DNA of 57,394 nucleotides. Source: an uncultured bacterium. Its GTDB lineage: Bacteria; Planctomycetota; UBA1135. The stretch lies in assembly GCA_937919925.1 (NCBI GenBank), contig CALFOT010000092.1:1-57394 (forward strand), given 5' to 3'. A model generated the notes under the pieces. That model ran no database searches, was not told the DNA's origin, and saw nothing but the letters and a program-made list of their open reading frames with translations. The translations under genes were made by a program, and so were the position numbers. Numbering within the stretch: the stretch's first letter is position 1; each line of letters begins with the position of its first letter. Below, one piece after another: positions 41,945 through 50,642 of this stretch.

Positions 41945-42703
41945 ATGACCGAAACTCCCAAGCCAGACTTTGCCGTGCCGCGTCATGTCGGCATCATTAT
42001 GGATGGCAATGGTCGGTGGGCGCGGCGTTCCGGTTTGATTCGTTTGCGCGGCCACGAAGCTGGAATTGATGCTGTGCGTGATACCGTGGAGGCGGCCGCG
42101 GAATGGGGAATTGAACATCTCACGCTTTATGCATTTTCAGTAGAAAACTGGCAACGCCCGCGTACCGAAGTCGCTGGTTTGATGCGCTTTTTGGAGCAAT
42201 TTTTGCGCAACGAAAAAGCTGCCATGTTGCGCGACGGTATTCGTCTACGGGTGTTAGGCCGCGTCGCCGATTTACCCGCTGGCGTGCAAGATCAGGTGCG
42301 TGATGTGGAAGCCGCCACTGCCCAGTGCGCGCGCATGACTTTGCGTTTGGCTTTGTCTTATGGCGGCCGCCAAGAATTAACCGATGCCGTGCGCAAGTTG
42401 GCCATGGAAGTGGCCGCGGGGCGTTTGCTGCCCGAAGATATCGACGCCAGCACCATCGAGAGTCAGCTTTACGATCCGCAAATGCCGGATCCAGATTTGA
42501 TTATTCGCACCGCAGGAGAAGTGCGTTTATCGAATTTCCTCCTGTGGCAGGCGTCGTACGCAGAGTTCCACTTTCTGGATATTTTGTGGCCCGAATTTCG
42601 CCGCGAGCACTTGCTTCACGCACTGCGCGATTTTGATGGTCGCGTGCGTCGCTTCGGTAAGGTACTGAAGCAGGATCCCGCGGCGGAAGAGCATCCAGCA
42701 TGA
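41945..42703 (+). CDS. uppS: Isoprenyl transferase (undecaprenyl diphosphate synthase)
   Basis: cis-Prenyltransferase (252 residues) that makes the C55 carrier lipid for peptidoglycan and O-antigen. Motifs: HVGIIMDGNGRWARRSGLIR (catalytic Asp), GHEAGIDAVRDTVEAAAEWG, TLYAFSVENWQRPRTEV, ALSYGGRQELTDAVRK and the end region DPDLIIRTAGEVRLSNFLLW, QASYAEFHF. The ATG of cdsA overlaps its TGA (ATGA), so the two lipid genes are coupled. It serves the RodA/PBP2 machinery of this window. Confidence 0.96.
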   Translation: MTETPKPDFAVPRHVGIIMDGNGRWARRSGLIRLRGHEAGIDAVRDTVEAAAEWGIEHLTLYAFSVENWQRPRTEVAGLMRFLEQFLRNEKAAMLRDGIRLRVLGRVADLPAGVQDQVRDVEAATAQCARMTLRLALSYGGRQELTDAVRKLAMEVAAGRLLPEDIDASTIESQLYDPQMPDPDLIIRTAGEVRLSNFLLWQASYAEFHFLDILWPEFRREHLLHALRDFDGRVRRFGKVLKQDPAAEEHPA

Positions 42704-43524
42704 AAGATATCAAACAGCGTCTGGGCTTTGGCACGCTTTTGGTCAGCGCGATTGTGGGGCTGTTTTTGCTCGACCGAGATTATGTTCCAGGCAGTGCCAT
42801 GCTGGTGCTCGGTTTGCTCGCACTGGCTGCTCAGCATGAGTTTTATGTCATGCTGGCGAACCATGGCTTAGCGGCGCGGCGCACTCTTGGCCTTGTTTTT
42901 GGTGCGATCACCTTGGCTGCGGCGTGGTGGCTGGATGCAACTTATGCATTGCCGCTCATCGTCGCGATGCTGGTGCTGCTGCTGCTGATTGAAATCCTCA
43001 ATCGCAAGCCGGAAGGTGCTCCCACTCGCATCGGCACCACTTTGCTCGGTTGGCTGGTGGTGCCGCTGCTGTTAAGTTCCGCCGTTCACATTCGTGCCTT
43101 TGAAACCGACGGCTGGGACTGGCTGATGATGTTGATTGTGTGCTGCAAAGCGGGGGATAGTAGCGCCTATTTTGTAGGTAGCGCCTTCGGAAAACACAAG
43201 CTCATCCCGGAAGTTAGCCCCAATAAATCTTGGGAAGGTGCCATCGCTTCGGTTTTTGGCGCCCTCATCGGCGGCGCGCTGGTGATGGAGTGGGCTTTTG
43301 GTGGTCGCATCGCAGCCTCCGTATGGATTCCAGCAGCATTGATCACGAACCTTGGCGCGCAATTTGGCGATCTCGCCGAAAGCTTGCTCAAACGGGGTTG
43401 CAAGACCAAAGACTCGGCCACGGCTGTCCCCGCCTTCGGTGGCACATTCGACATGGTGGATTCCTTTCTCATCGCAGCACCTGCCTTGCATGGTTACTTG
43501 CTGCTCACCGTGTATAGTTCCTAA
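42700..43524 (+). CDS. cdsA: Phosphatidate cytidylyltransferase
   Basis: Membrane enzyme (274 residues, about seven helices) that makes CDP-diacylglycerol for phospholipids. C-terminal signature: [60 protein letters not shown], then [19 protein letters not shown]. In the PROSITE-type signature the usual GHGGxxDRxDS is here [11 protein letters not shown]; the catalytic acids are kept. Overlaps uppS by four bases. Confidence 0.93.
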   Translation: MKDIKQRLGFGTLLVSAIVGLFLLDRDYVPGSAMLVLGLLALAAQHEFYVMLANHGLAARRTLGLVFGAITLAAAWWLDATYALPLIVAMLVLLLLIEILNRKPEGAPTRIGTTLLGWLVVPLLLSSAVHIRAFETDGWDWLMMLIVCCKAGDSSAYFVGSAFGKHKLIPEVSPNKSWEGAIASVFGALIGGALVMEWAFGGRIAASVWIPAALITNLGAQFGDLAESLLKRGCKTKDSATAVPAFGGTFDMVDSFLIAAPALHGYLLLTVYSS

Positions 43525-43565
43525 GAGGGATTGGCGCACTCGCCTCACTTCCCCTCATCGTCATC

Positions 43566-44558
43566 TTGGAGACACGCATTCCACTGCTTTCCATCGAAGA
43601 GGAGCAACTTCTCTTCGGCCCACACGACCGCAACGTCAAGCAAGTCTCGCGGCGTTTCAAAGTGCGCTTTAGCTCACGGGGTGGCACGCTGCGTATGCAG
43701 GGTCCGGAAGACGTCGTGCCGATTTTAGCTGCACGGGTCGAAGAATTGCTGGAACGAATCCGCAGCGGCAAAACCCTCGCGTCCGCAGATGTTGCCGATA
43801 ACTTGTTCGGCCGCGACGGCGATGCGCTGGGGGCCGATACCAACGGCGGCAGCAATGGCAACTTTTTTCGCAACGGCCGCGATTCCGAGGGCCATGGCCT
43901 CAGTAGCGTGTTGATGTCACGCGGACGTGGCGACGGCCTGCCCAATGCGCGCACACCTACCCAACAAACGTATTTAGATTTGTTGGCCGAGCGTGATTTG
44001 GTGTTTGCGGCGGGCCCAGCAGGCACCGGAAAGACTTTCTTGGCGGTTGCTGCGGCGGTGCGCGCGTTGCGTAGTGGTCGGGTGCAGCGCTTGGTGCTTA
44101 CCCGCCCAGCGGTGGAAGCAGGGGAGCACTTGGGCTTCCTGCCGGGTGACTTGGAAGACAAAATCGATCCCTACCTGCGTCCGCTTTACGATGCCTTGAA
44201 TGATTTGCTCAGTCCGTCAGCGGCGCGGCGCATGAAGGATCTCGACATCATCGAGGTGGCACCGCTGGCTTTTATGCGCGGCCGCACCCTCAACGATAGC
44301 TTCGTGATTCTGGATGAAGCTCAAAATGCCACCAAAGGACAAATGAAAATGTTTTTGACCCGTTTGGGTGAGCGCACTCGTGCAGTGGTGACTGGAGATA
44401 TCTCGCAAACCGATTTGCCGCGCGGTTCGAGCGGCTTACAAGACGCCATGCAGCGGTTGCAGGGCATGGAAGGCACTGGCATGGTGGAATTCCGCAGTGA
44501 AGATGTGCAGCGCAGTGGTTTGGTGCAGCGTATTGTGCAAGCCTACGGCGATGAGTGA
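43566..44558 (+). CDS. phoH: PhoH-family ATPase
   Basis: 330 residues. N-terminal KH-like part ([17 protein letters not shown], then [16 protein letters not shown]), a Gly/Asn-rich linker (about 85-120) and a P-loop domain: Walker [13 protein letters not shown] (Lys156), [20 protein letters not shown], Walker [41 protein letters not shown]. PhoH/YbeZ acts with YbeY in RNA and ribosome quality processes, and ybeY overlaps it here. The start is a TTG at 43566, chosen because the family begins just there; no Shine-Dalgarno. A -10-like TATAGT lies near 43512. Confidence 0.93.
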   Translation: METRIPLLSIEEEQLLFGPHDRNVKQVSRRFKVRFSSRGGTLRMQGPEDVVPILAARVEELLERIRSGKTLASADVADNLFGRDGDALGADTNGGSNGNFFRNGRDSEGHGLSSVLMSRGRGDGLPNARTPTQQTYLDLLAERDLVFAAGPAGTGKTFLAVAAAVRALRSGRVQRLVLTRPAVEAGEHLGFLPGDLEDKIDPYLRPLYDALNDLLSPSAARRMKDLDIIEVAPLAFMRGRTLNDSFVILDEAQNATKGQMKMFLTRLGERTRAVVTGDISQTDLPRGSSGLQDAMQRLQGMEGTGMVEFRSEDVQRSGLVQRIVQAYGDE

Positions 44559-45000
44559 GGTTTCTGGGCCACGTTTGCAGTTGACCGCGCGCACTGCGCT
44601 GGAAACTTATTCTGGCCTAGAAAATCTGTTGGAATCGCGGGTGCTGGCGCTGCTGCAACGCGCATGGCAACTTTTTGACGGCCCCGATCAGGCGTTTGTT
44701 GAGGTGGTTTGGATGGCGCAGGCCGAACATTGTGCGGTGCATGGGAAATTTCTAAATGACCCTTCGCCGACCGATGTGATGGCTTTCCCCTACGGCGATG
44801 AAGATCTGTTCGGTGAAATTTTGGTGAATCTTGATATGGCCGCAGAGCAAGCAGAAAGACGCCATTTGCCGATTCAACAGGAAGTTGAATTGTATGTCGT
44901 GCATGGCGCTTTGCATTTGCTTGGTTTTGATGACCACGATGAGCCCGCCCGCGCCGCGATGCGTGCCGCAGAAAAACGCGTTTTGGCGGAGCCGTCGTAA
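44551..45000 (+). CDS. ybeY: Endoribonuclease YbeY
   Basis: Metal-dependent RNase for 16S rRNA 3' maturation, 149 residues. Features: [42 protein letters not shown] and the zinc motif [20 protein letters not shown]. In E. coli the histidines are HxxxHxxxxxH; here the third is shifted by one ([12 protein letters not shown]), as I recall in several other phyla. The ATG overlaps the end of phoH by eight bases, which supports joint action. Confidence 0.92.
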   Translation: MSEVSGPRLQLTARTALETYSGLENLLESRVLALLQRAWQLFDGPDQAFVEVVWMAQAEHCAVHGKFLNDPSPTDVMAFPYGDEDLFGEILVNLDMAAEQAERRHLPIQQEVELYVVHGALHLLGFDDHDEPARAAMRAAEKRVLAEPS

Positions 45001-45019
45001 AAGTTTTTTCGCGTTTCTC

Positions 45020-45048
45020 TTGAAATACGAAATGGATTTCCGTCCAAT
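45020..45048 (+). promoter_or_regulatory. Possible promoter of the sigma-factor gene
   Basis: TTGAAA (45020-45025) and TCCAAT (45043-45048) are 17 bases apart, in the 105-base gap after ybeY. The -10 is a partial match. Confidence 0.3.
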
Positions 45049-45105
45049 CGCATGGACTGGGTTGGCTCCCGCACCCTACGCTTCCACTTTCCTCACTCCC
45101 CCTGA

Positions 45106-45879
45106 ATGGTAAAACGCGCCCGCCTTGACAAAGATGTCAACCGAACTCTGGTTCGTTTGTGGGGCGAATACCGCGACACGGATCGACTCGAAGCACGCAA
45201 CGCTTTGATCGAATACTACCGTCCTTATGCGGTGATGGTGGCGCGAAAAGTCAAAGCCAGGCTGCCACGCTCGGTGGAGTTTAGCGATCTTGAAGGGGCT
45301 GGCGATGTCGGTCTGATTCAAGCGGTACAGAGTTACGACCACACCCGCGGTGTGCCCTTTGAGGCTTTCTGTGAGTACCGCGTGCGCGGCGCGATTTTGG
45401 ATGAACTACGGCGTCACGATTGGGTGCCGCGCCCGGTGCGTAACCGTTTGAATAAGTTGAAGGCGGTGCTGGAGCAGCTGCGCAGCCAGCTGGAACGCGA
45501 ACCGAATGAGATGGAAGTGGCTGCCGAGCTCGGTATTGAGTTGCAGGAGTACCACAATCTTTATTGTGGTGGCCGCGATACCCCCGTTCTGGCCGGTGGC
45601 AAACCTTCTACCGATCAGGGCGATGCCGAAGGCACATTGGATTTCTTCGAAGACCCGCGCGATTACAGCCCCGACGGTGGTGCCCACTCGCGGGAACTTT
45701 TGGAGTTGATTTCACAGACTTTAGATGCCGAAGAACGCGAGATTTTGTTCATGCGTTTTTTCCTCGATTACTCGCTGCGTGAAATTGGAGAACTTCGCGA
45801 TATCTCGCAATCGCGCGTGTCGAAGATTCTTGGCCGCATCATGGAGCGCCTCAAGGTGCGCTTCGAAGAGAAAATCTAG
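45106..45879 (+). CDS. RNA polymerase sigma factor of the FliA/WhiG group
   Basis: 257 residues with sigma regions 2, 3 and 4. Region 2: LIEYYRPYAVMVARKVKARL, SVEFSDLEGAGDVGLIQAVQ, YDHTRGVPFEAFCEYRVRGA; the segment LDELRRHDWVPRPVR is the FliA/WhiG hallmark. Region 3: EREPNEMEVAAELGIELQEY. Region 4: YSLREIGELRDISQSRVSKI. It directs core polymerase to a special promoter class (in FliA, flagellar late genes). No flagellar gene is in the window, so targets may be motility, envelope or developmental genes. Stands alone, convergent with kdsA. Confidence 0.9.
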   Translation: MVKRARLDKDVNRTLVRLWGEYRDTDRLEARNALIEYYRPYAVMVARKVKARLPRSVEFSDLEGAGDVGLIQAVQSYDHTRGVPFEAFCEYRVRGAILDELRRHDWVPRPVRNRLNKLKAVLEQLRSQLEREPNEMEVAAELGIELQEYHNLYCGGRDTPVLAGGKPSTDQGDAEGTLDFFEDPRDYSPDGGAHSRELLELISQTLDAEEREILFMRFFLDYSLREIGELRDISQSRVSKILGRIMERLKVRFEEKI

Positions 45880-45893
45880 CGGCGGCGCGCGGC

Positions 45894-46715
45894 CTATTCG
45901 GCGCGAAGCGCTTGATGCACGGCCATCGTATTCTGCAAAATTTTACGCAGGTGCTGCAACGGGATCATATTGGGGCCATCCGAGGGCGAAGAGAGTGGGT
46001 CGTCGTGCGTTTCCACGAAGTAGCCATCAAAGCCGGTTGCCGCCGCAGCACGCAACAACAACGGCGCACGCTGCCAGTCGCCGCCCGTGCTGCCCACCAA
46101 GCCGCCAGGGGCTTGTACCGCGTGGGTGGCATCCATCAGCACCGGATAGCCACTGTGTTGTAGTTCTGGGAGCGACGCAAAATCTACTACCAGTCGGCCG
46201 TAGCCAAAAAAAGTGCCGCGCTCGGTGAGCAAGACCTTGTGGTTGCCGGTGGATTCCACTTTGGCCGCAGCATAGGCCATATCGGCAGGAGCCAAAAACT
46301 GTCCCTTCTTCACGTTCACCGTTTTTCCGGTGGCACCGGCGGCAACCAGCAAATCCGTTTGGCGGCACAAAAAAGCAGGGATTTGCAAAACATCCACCAC
46401 CGCCGCGACCGCGGCGCATTGCTCTGGCAAATGGACATCGGTGACCAGCGGCACTTTCAATGTTTGGCCAATCTCGGCGAGAATATCCAAACCCTGTTGC
46501 ATGCCAATGCCGCGTTTGGCGCCTGCAGAAGTGCGGTTGGCCTTATCAAACGAAGCCTTAAACACCCACTGAAAACCTAAATCGGCGACGGCGTCGGCAA
46601 TCCGTTTGGCCAACTCGATGGTTTGTGGGCCTTCAATCGCACAGGGGCCGGCAAGCAGCAAGGGCGCCGAACCTTTGCCAACGGTCATACCAGGTTGAAT
46701 CGAAACGGTTTTCAT
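45894..46715 (-). CDS. kdsA: 3-deoxy-D-manno-octulosonate 8-phosphate synthase
   Basis: Condenses PEP with arabinose 5-phosphate to Kdo8P, the first step to the Kdo of lipopolysaccharide. 273 residues: LLAGPCAIEGPQTIELAKRI, FKASFDKANRTSAGAKRGIG, PLVTDVHLPEQCAAVAAVVD, LQIPAFLCRQTDLLVAAGAT, VNVKKGQFLAPADM, LTERGTFFGYGRLVVDFASL and THAVQAPGGLVGSTGGDWQR. The motif Asn-Ala/Cys side (no Cys in the first GPC beyond position 22) does not settle metal dependence. Its presence argues for an LPS-bearing outer membrane. The ATG shares one base with the stop of the upstream kinase-like gene. Confidence 0.96.
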   Translation of the reverse strand: MKTVSIQPGMTVGKGSAPLLLAGPCAIEGPQTIELAKRIADAVADLGFQWVFKASFDKANRTSAGAKRGIGMQQGLDILAEIGQTLKVPLVTDVHLPEQCAAVAAVVDVLQIPAFLCRQTDLLVAAGATGKTVNVKKGQFLAPADMAYAAAKVESTGNHKVLLTERGTFFGYGRLVVDFASLPELQHSGYPVLMDATHAVQAPGGLVGSTGGDWQRAPLLLRAAAATGFDGYFVETHDDPLSSPSDGPNMIPLQHLRKILQNTMAVHQALRAE

Positions 46716-47611
46716 TAGGGTCTCGCGACGAGCAGCGGAGCTTGCAGCCCGTCGACTTGGAATTCTAGCGGCGTGGTGCCGACGTAGTCGCCATCGATTT
46801 GCAGCGGGGAGTTTTGTGCGCCTTCAATGCGCACGTGGCGTACTTGGAGGCGTTGCACATCCGGTAGCTTCTCCAATTGCCCCCCAGCGGCGGCAATCGC
46901 CATGAGGCCACCGCGCAGCAAGTTGATATCGCGGAAGAGAAAAAGCTCCCAAGCGCCGTCATCCAGACTACACGGACCAAGCTTGACCAGTGGGCTGCCA
47001 TAAATCGACACCCCCGAAATCAAGCCGTAGATGTACTCGCCGCAATCTTTGCCGTCGGCGATGATGCGCTGCGGTTGCGGCTGCCATTTACGCAACACTT
47101 CGCCGATCATTTTCAGGTACTGCGCTTTGTGGATGGGGCCAGAGCGCTGCGCATGCATCATGCGCATGAGTTCGCCGTCATAGCCAAAGCCTAAGCACAA
47201 AAATGCACGCCGCTGCCGCCGGGTGCGTTCGCTCAAATACGAAACCGTGGGTAGATCTAGCGCTTGGCGTTGCCCGCGTTCGACTAGAGTGACCGTGTCT
47301 TCGGGGCGTTTACTAATGCCCAGTTCATGTGCCAACATATTGGCGGTGCCGAGCGGAGATAGCGCAATCGGCGGCGCGTCTTTCGGCAAACCATTGATGA
47401 CCGCATTCAACGAACCATCCCCGCCGACAATCACCAAACGATCGGCAACGCGGCAAGCGTGCGTAGTCCAATCGATAGCATCATTGCGGTTGCGCCCAGT
47501 TTGCACGCCGACGGTATGGCCGCGGGCACTCAACAGCTCCGCAATACGTGCGCTGCGTTCGGGGCCCATGCCTCGACCGGAGGATGGGTTCACTAGGATT
47601 TCAATCTGCAT
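46715..47611 (-). CDS. Diacylglycerol/sphingosine kinase-family lipid kinase
   Basis: 298 residues from the ATG 47611 (MQIEILVNPSSGRGMGPERS). DAGK catalytic domain with the nucleotide motif RLVIVGGDGSLNAVINGLPK, PLGTANMLAHELGI and a second beta domain ending LQIDGDYVGTTPLEFQVDG. It phosphorylates a lipid (YegS/DgkB type); the substrate is not resolved. Its stop overlaps the kdsA start, suggesting a co-regulated envelope-lipid function. A longer frame from 47659 lacks family support. Confidence 0.9.
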   Translation of the reverse strand: MQIEILVNPSSGRGMGPERSARIAELLSARGHTVGVQTGRNRNDAIDWTTHACRVADRLVIVGGDGSLNAVINGLPKDAPPIALSPLGTANMLAHELGISKRPEDTVTLVERGQRQALDLPTVSYLSERTRRQRRAFLCLGFGYDGELMRMMHAQRSGPIHKAQYLKMIGEVLRKWQPQPQRIIADGKDCGEYIYGLISGVSIYGSPLVKLGPCSLDDGAWELFLFRDINLLRGGLMAIAAAGGQLEKLPDVQRLQVRHVRIEGAQNSPLQIDGDYVGTTPLEFQVDGLQAPLLVARP

Positions 47612-47688
47612 GAGGGCGGCACAAGGCGCTATGGCCACCGTGTACAAAACGATGGTCATAGTTTAACGCCATACGGCAAAGGGGGGAT

Positions 47689-50574
47689 TTAGCGGCCGGG
47701 TGGAGGATCGGCACCGGCGCCAGGACCAAGCACCACGGCATTGCCGAGCAAGCGTGCAGAACCGCGCCAAGCGCCGCGAAAGTTGGGATGCTGCGCGAAC
47801 AGAATCACTTGACCGCGGCCGCGGCCTTCGCGCATCAGCCACACGGAATCCGCCAAGCGCTCGCGTGCTTCGGGCCACAGCAAGCCGCCGAGGCGCAGGC
47901 GACTGGCTTCGACATAACGACCGGCAACCTGATCCGCTGCAAGGTACACCAGGCGTCCTTCGGTGTGTACCGGTATTTCCAGTCCGCGACCGACGGTGAG
48001 GAAGGATTTCTGGTTGAGTTCCACCCGCAAAATGGAACCTTGCGGCGAGAATCGTTGCAGCCAAGATTCATGCCGTTCGGCGTCGCTGTCGACGGCAGCT
48101 TCGTCCGCGGATTTTGTGCTGGCTTGCGCTTCCGCTGCGTCGTTTGCAGCGTCAGTGGACTCCTTTGTGGTGGTGGTTTCCGCCGTAGTTGGCGGAGTGG
48201 AGAAAGCAGGATCCCCCCACAGCTCAACGAAATCAATCGCGCCACCAGCCGCGCGTTGTTGGGCAACCGCAAAGGCAAAGTCTTTCAACTCTTCGAGAGC
48301 GTTCCTGCGTAGCTTGACGGAAGACAAGTCGGAATCGGCAATCGAAGAAGCTGCACTGCCCAGAGCAATCAAAGTGCCGCCGTTACGCACCCAACTGGTG
48401 AGCGAACGCTGCGCTTCGCCGAGCGAAGCACCCGGCGGCGCAAGAATGACGTTGTACTCACGCAAATCTGCGTACCCCAAACCATCCAGGTTCAACAGCG
48501 TGACGGGGATACCGAGCTCTTCATCAAGGTACTGCCAGATATGTCCGAAGCTGCTGGTGCCGACGGACGGGCCGGCCAGCAGCGCCACATGGGGTTGGCG
48601 TAACAAAGTGAAATGTTGGCCGCCGAGATCGGCCTTTTCCAAATCCGGGGAGCGCCCAGTGCTCAAAGCCAAGGCTCGTACGCCAGTTTCTTCGGCAACT
48701 TCTTGGACGATCGAATCGAGATCAATGCCCTGATTTTCATGGCGACGTAACAACACAGAACCACGCGTGAACGCGTATGTTTGTTGCTCTGCGCGGCCAG
48801 TGAAATCCTCATCGCTGATGTGTAGCTTTAAGCCGCGCTCCATGGCACGTGCTGCAAACACCAACACGCGGTCGTCGGCGGCGTCAACCGCCCAAGCAAA
48901 GGCGAGTTCTTGAAATGGTTTGACGGCCACTCCAGCGGCTGCAGAGAGAGGCATGACGTAGTCGAAAGACAGCGGCTCCACATCGGCCCACCAGGCATCA
49001 AGAGCGTAGGCGCGGGTTAAATCCCAAGCCGTGATGTCGTACAGCTTTGACCCTTCATCGCGCTCCAAGGAAGCGCGTTCTTCGGTTAACAGGGCTTCCG
49101 ACATGCGTGGATCAAAATCCAAATAGGCGCGCACCAAAGCCCCTTGCGGTTGCTGCGCTGGGATGACCAGCGTGCCGGCCGGGAACTCGCGTTGCTCGAG
49201 GCGCACACCAAGGGTATGCACGGCGTGGGTGGCTGCAAACGGCTTGTTGGTTTGCCAGATTTCGATGCCTTGCGCTAATAAGGTATTGAGGAATTGTTGG
49301 GTGCGGGAATCATTTGGCGCTGCGGTTAATAAGTAGGCGCGCTGCGCACCGGGAGCGGTTGCTGCGACTTGACTGCGGCGGTGAGTGAGATAATCCTGCA
49401 AAATCGCAACGCGGTTGGCGGCGAGCGTTTTCAAGTTGGACATCGATGCCAACGCCTGAGCATGCACGGCCCGGCGATAAGGAACAATTTCTCCCGAAGG
49501 CCGCTCGTAGGGTTGGCCAGCATAGCGCCCCTGTTCATACAACATGCCAATCGCACCATTTAACGAACCCCAAGCATCGGAATAACCCGGATACCAAGCA
49601 TCGGCCCACTCGCGCGTGTAATAACCCCAGCCGTAACCGTCAAAAGCAGCGCCGTGGTCATCGGCGAACACACCTTGCCATTTCAACAACTCCGCTGGCA
49701 GCTCCGGGTGACGTGGTTTGGCTTGCGGGTACATCAAAAAAGTATCGCTCCCGCCTTGCTCATGAGCATCGACAAATAACTGTGGGCGCCAGAGCTGATT
49801 GACCGCCCAACGTCCGCGCGTTTCTGGCGCAATACCTGCCATCCAATCGCGGTTCATATCGAACAGATAATGATTGCCGCGCCCATAAGGCCAATGCCCG
49901 CGACTCATCGAAGAAGGATCCAAACTGGTGCGAAACCCCGCCATCTGTTCGGTCATCGGCACGATGCGCATGCGTCCATCCGGGTTCATACATGGATCCA
50001 ACACGATGATGAGCTTGCTAAGAAGTTCCTCCATTTCTTTGTCTTCACTGGCAATCAGCTGATAAGCGACAGCCATGGCGGCATCGGCGCCAGAAGTTTC
50101 ATCGCCATGGATGGAGTAACCCATCCACGCCACTGCGGGCAAGTTTTGCACCAGTTCCTGCCCATCTTGTAGCGAAAGCCCGCGCGGGTCCGACAGTTGG
50201 GAGTTGCCAGCGCGCAGCTGCTCTAGCTGCCCATGATTCGCGGCGGAAGTAATCACGGCATAAACCAGCGGCCGTCCTTCATAAGTGCGCCCGTATTCAT
50301 GCAGCGTGAGGCGATCCGATTGTTCGTCCCACAAACGAAACATAGTTAAAATTTCGTCATGATGGGCCAGGCGGCTGCCTAGTGCCTGGCCAAGCACTTC
50401 CTCTGCGCAAGTTATTTTGGCTGCATAGTGGCTGCCAGGAAAAAAATCTTCCGTCCATTCATAACCTTCTTTATCACCATAGCGAATCGAGTGGAAGGAT
50501 TCGCCCGGTACTTGCTGCGCGCTGCAGCTAGCGGTCATGAGCAGGAGAGTCAGTGTTGGGAGGAAGGCAAGCAT
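47689..50574 (-). CDS. M14-family zinc carboxypeptidase-like lipoprotein with C-terminal GATase-like domain
   Basis: 961 residues, exported: MLAFLPTLTLLLMTASC, lipid on Cys17. The peptidase M14 domain (about 75-380) has zinc ligands His156 and Glu159 (MGYSIHGDETSG) and His271 (LFVDAHEQGG), with DPCMNPDGR and DMNRDW in between. Residues about 660-745 look like a class I glutamine amidotransferase-like fold without obvious catalytic Cys (NVILAPPGASLGEAQRSLTS, GGTLIALGSAAS). A Thr/Ala/Glu linker (about 790-840) precedes a final beta region. It likely cleaves peptides at the cell surface. Same-strand neighbours downstream are the lipid kinase and kdsA. Confidence 0.88.
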   Translation of the reverse strand: MLAFLPTLTLLLMTASCSAQQVPGESFHSIRYGDKEGYEWTEDFFPGSHYAAKITCAEEVLGQALGSRLAHHDEILTMFRLWDEQSDRLTLHEYGRTYEGRPLVYAVITSAANHGQLEQLRAGNSQLSDPRGLSLQDGQELVQNLPAVAWMGYSIHGDETSGADAAMAVAYQLIASEDKEMEELLSKLIIVLDPCMNPDGRMRIVPMTEQMAGFRTSLDPSSMSRGHWPYGRGNHYLFDMNRDWMAGIAPETRGRWAVNQLWRPQLFVDAHEQGGSDTFLMYPQAKPRHPELPAELLKWQGVFADDHGAAFDGYGWGYYTREWADAWYPGYSDAWGSLNGAIGMLYEQGRYAGQPYERPSGEIVPYRRAVHAQALASMSNLKTLAANRVAILQDYLTHRRSQVAATAPGAQRAYLLTAAPNDSRTQQFLNTLLAQGIEIWQTNKPFAATHAVHTLGVRLEQREFPAGTLVIPAQQPQGALVRAYLDFDPRMSEALLTEERASLERDEGSKLYDITAWDLTRAYALDAWWADVEPLSFDYVMPLSAAAGVAVKPFQELAFAWAVDAADDRVLVFAARAMERGLKLHISDEDFTGRAEQQTYAFTRGSVLLRRHENQGIDLDSIVQEVAEETGVRALALSTGRSPDLEKADLGGQHFTLLRQPHVALLAGPSVGTSSFGHIWQYLDEELGIPVTLLNLDGLGYADLREYNVILAPPGASLGEAQRSLTSWVRNGGTLIALGSAASSIADSDLSSVKLRRNALEELKDFAFAVAQQRAAGGAIDFVELWGDPAFSTPPTTAETTTTKESTDAANDAAEAQASTKSADEAAVDSDAERHESWLQRFSPQGSILRVELNQKSFLTVGRGLEIPVHTEGRLVYLAADQVAGRYVEASRLRLGGLLWPEARERLADSVWLMREGRGRGQVILFAQHPNFRGAWRGSARLLGNAVVLGPGAGADPPPGR

Positions 50575-50627
50575 GGAGTTCTAGTGAGTCTAGCGAGGTT
50601 CCAGCTTTCGCAACGGCGCGGCGCGGG

Positions 50628-50642
50628 TAGCCTGTACTCATG
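50628..50642 (+). promoter_or_regulatory. -10-like TAGCCT 6 bases before the RmlD-like gene
   Basis: TAGCCT (50628-50633), 6 bases, then the ATG at 50640. It lies in the 65-base divergent gap with the M14 gene, whose own strand has TAGACT 12 bases before its ATG. Confidence 0.35.
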
